A DNA stretch of 64,000 nucleotides from Planctomycetota bacterium (GTDB taxonomy: Bacteria; Planctomycetota; B15-G4; SIAN01): positions 124,001 to 188,000 of the forward strand of contig JANQQL010000009.1 in NCBI GenBank assembly GCA_028289345.1, in the 5' to 3' direction. Of the stretch, positions 63,117-64,000 are shown piece after piece (within the stretch, counting starts at the first letter, position 1; every line of letters begins with the position of its first letter). The translations under genes were made by a program, and so were the position numbers. The notes under the pieces were generated by a model. The model was not told the DNA's origin. It worked only from the letters and a program-made list of their open reading frames with translations, and ran no database searches.

Positions 63117-64000
63117 GTGAATGACTTACCGCAAAACAAAAGCGAATCACAGTTGGATGCCGAACGAATAGTCGACGATCGCGTTCGGCGGTACCTGAAT
63201 AAGCACAAGGCCAAAGTCCGCAACTTTTGGATTGGTCTCCTCATTCTCGATGTGGGCGCGCTTTCAGGAGCGGCCTGGGGCGGATATCAATTCATCAAGG
63301 CAACCGCCGCAAACTCTGCCGAGGAACGATTCTCCCTTGACTTGAAATCAAACTTCACCGAGAGCACCGTCGCCAGAATAGCCAAGAAACATGCCAACGA
63401 GGCTGTAGAAGACCAAATCGAACGCGCCGAAAAAACCTTCGACTCGGCGAGTGATGTCGTTCACCACATTTTACTCGGGAGTATCGACCACATAATTGAC
63501 GTAGCCAAGAAACAGACTCAGCCAACCATCGAACAAGTGACTGAGTTCCGGATTGAAATCGAGAATGGACTGGATCTCGCGCGGAATGACATGCAAATGA
63601 TGGAGGATCAGATAAGCGCGACGTCAAACAACGTACAGGCCAAGATCATGGCATCCGAACAAAGCGAGGAAGCAGTCAAAGACAGTCTCGAAGAGATTCA
63701 CAGGCTTCAAGCCAAGGCTGAGTCTGAGATCTACGCGGTACTCGAAGGCATCAGGGATTCTGCCCAGCAACTAGCTTCAGTGAAAAGTCGACTAACCAAA
63801 CTCAAGGGCGACGGATCAGATGCAATCATCCAGCTCCTAGATCGACTATCAGAAGCCGCCGAGAACGGCGACGAGCTGAACTTACTACTCGGGCTCGAGC
63901 AGGATCTAACCGCGGTCAACTCGGACATTGACCAAATCAAACAGAAACTTGATGCTTCTGAAGATCATCGCTCTCTCCTCGACAAAACACTCAGTTCGAT
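63117..64000 (+). CDS. Membrane-anchored coiled-coil protein, cut by the window end
   Basis: Read directly from the sequence: GTG 63117, seven bases after GAGGGG, opens a frame that stays open to base 64000 (294 codons visible). One membrane helix (about 38-60, FWIGLLILDVGALSGAAWGG) follows a charged N terminus (VRRYLNKHKAKVRN). The rest is a long, heptad-like charged coiled coil (DLARNDMQMMEDQISATSNN, EEAVKDSLEEIHRLQAKAES, LEQDLTAVNSDIDQIKQKLD). No domain recognised. G+C is visibly lower than the neighbours (about 52% in sampled lines against about 60%) and codons such as TTA, CTA, ATA and AGA are common, so recent acquisition is possible. Confidence 0.8.
   Translation, partial: MNDLPQNKSESQLDAERIVDDRVRRYLNKHKAKVRNFWIGLLILDVGALSGAAWGGYQFIKATAANSAEERFSLDLKSNFTESTVARIAKKHANEAVEDQIERAEKTFDSASDVVHHILLGSIDHIIDVAKKQTQPTIEQVTEFRIEIENGLDLARNDMQMMEDQISATSNNVQAKIMASEQSEEAVKDSLEEIHRLQAKAESEIYAVLEGIRDSAQQLASVKSRLTKLKGDGSDAIIQLLDRLSEAAENGDELNLLLGLEQDLTAVNSDIDQIKQKLDASEDHRSLLDKTLSS

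Noticed and set aside
1..64000. tRNA, rRNA, CRISPR, transposon or prophage genes
   Set aside because: I looked for cloverleaf arms with the TTCGA loop, regularly spaced repeats, and transposase or integrase motifs and found none I could support.

Overview
The window reads as a chromosomal segment of a GC-rich Gram-negative bacterium, most likely a planctomycete (inference). The family mix is typical of that phylum: many secreted proteins of unknown role, DUF1080, tricorn-like and S9 peptidases, stand-alone and fused amidohydrolases, FG-GAP/VCBS proteins, HTTM and AlgI/AlgX families, and a secreted nickel superoxide dismutase. Genes are short operons on both strands. No rRNA, tRNA, CRISPR array, transposase, phage gene or replication origin was recognised.

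Bases 1-8.8 kb: a cut-off purple-acid-phosphatase-like enzyme; a secreted 500-residue protein built largely of CSTK repeats with a very strong terminator; an Asp-run lipoprotein translationally coupled to an HTTM membrane protein; two divergent paralogous ATP-grasp ligases; a secreted unknown. 8.9-24.6 kb: an exported tricorn-like protease divergent from an LTA4H-type M1 aminopeptidase lipoprotein, a subtilase, secreted Ni-SOD, an SGNH-like protein, a peroxiredoxin/quinone reductase pair, and a DUF1080 protein coupled to a membrane ferredoxin. 24.9-34 kb: AI-2E transporter, single-domain response regulator, Tat-exported solute-binding protein, histidine kinase, a complete subclass B1-type metallo-beta-lactamase, and an HD / VOC / di-haem peroxidase operon. 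34-50 kb: two amidohydrolase-like genes, an S9 peptidase, a MORN-repeat plus toroid fusion, a glycosyltransferase-39-like membrane protein, an FG-GAP propeller protein, and an SGNH-like surface protein with a poly-glycine tail.

50-59.5 kb: nsrR and a group I truncated haemoglobin (nitric oxide response) with a candidate NsrR operator, then a five-gene polysaccharide O-acetylation module on the minus strand: two single AlgX/AlgJ-like proteins, a LamG-like protein, an AlgI-type MBOAT and a protein with two tandem AlgX-like domains. 59.6-63 kb: a coupled plus-strand operon of a TPR-thioredoxin protein, a small helical-repeat protein and a GNAT acetyltransferase. From about 63 kb composition turns more AT-rich and a membrane-anchored coiled-coil gene runs off the right edge, possibly the start of acquired DNA.

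The themes are extracellular protein turnover (tricorn, M1, S8, S9), oxidative and nitrosative stress defence (Ni-SOD, peroxiredoxin, di-haem peroxidase, haemoglobin, NsrR), and surface polymer modification. The most interesting unexplained items are the intergenic repeat family with a covarying hairpin, the O-acetylation module with altered catalytic motifs, and the CSTK-repeat protein. All assignments come from reading sequence motifs; no database search was run.
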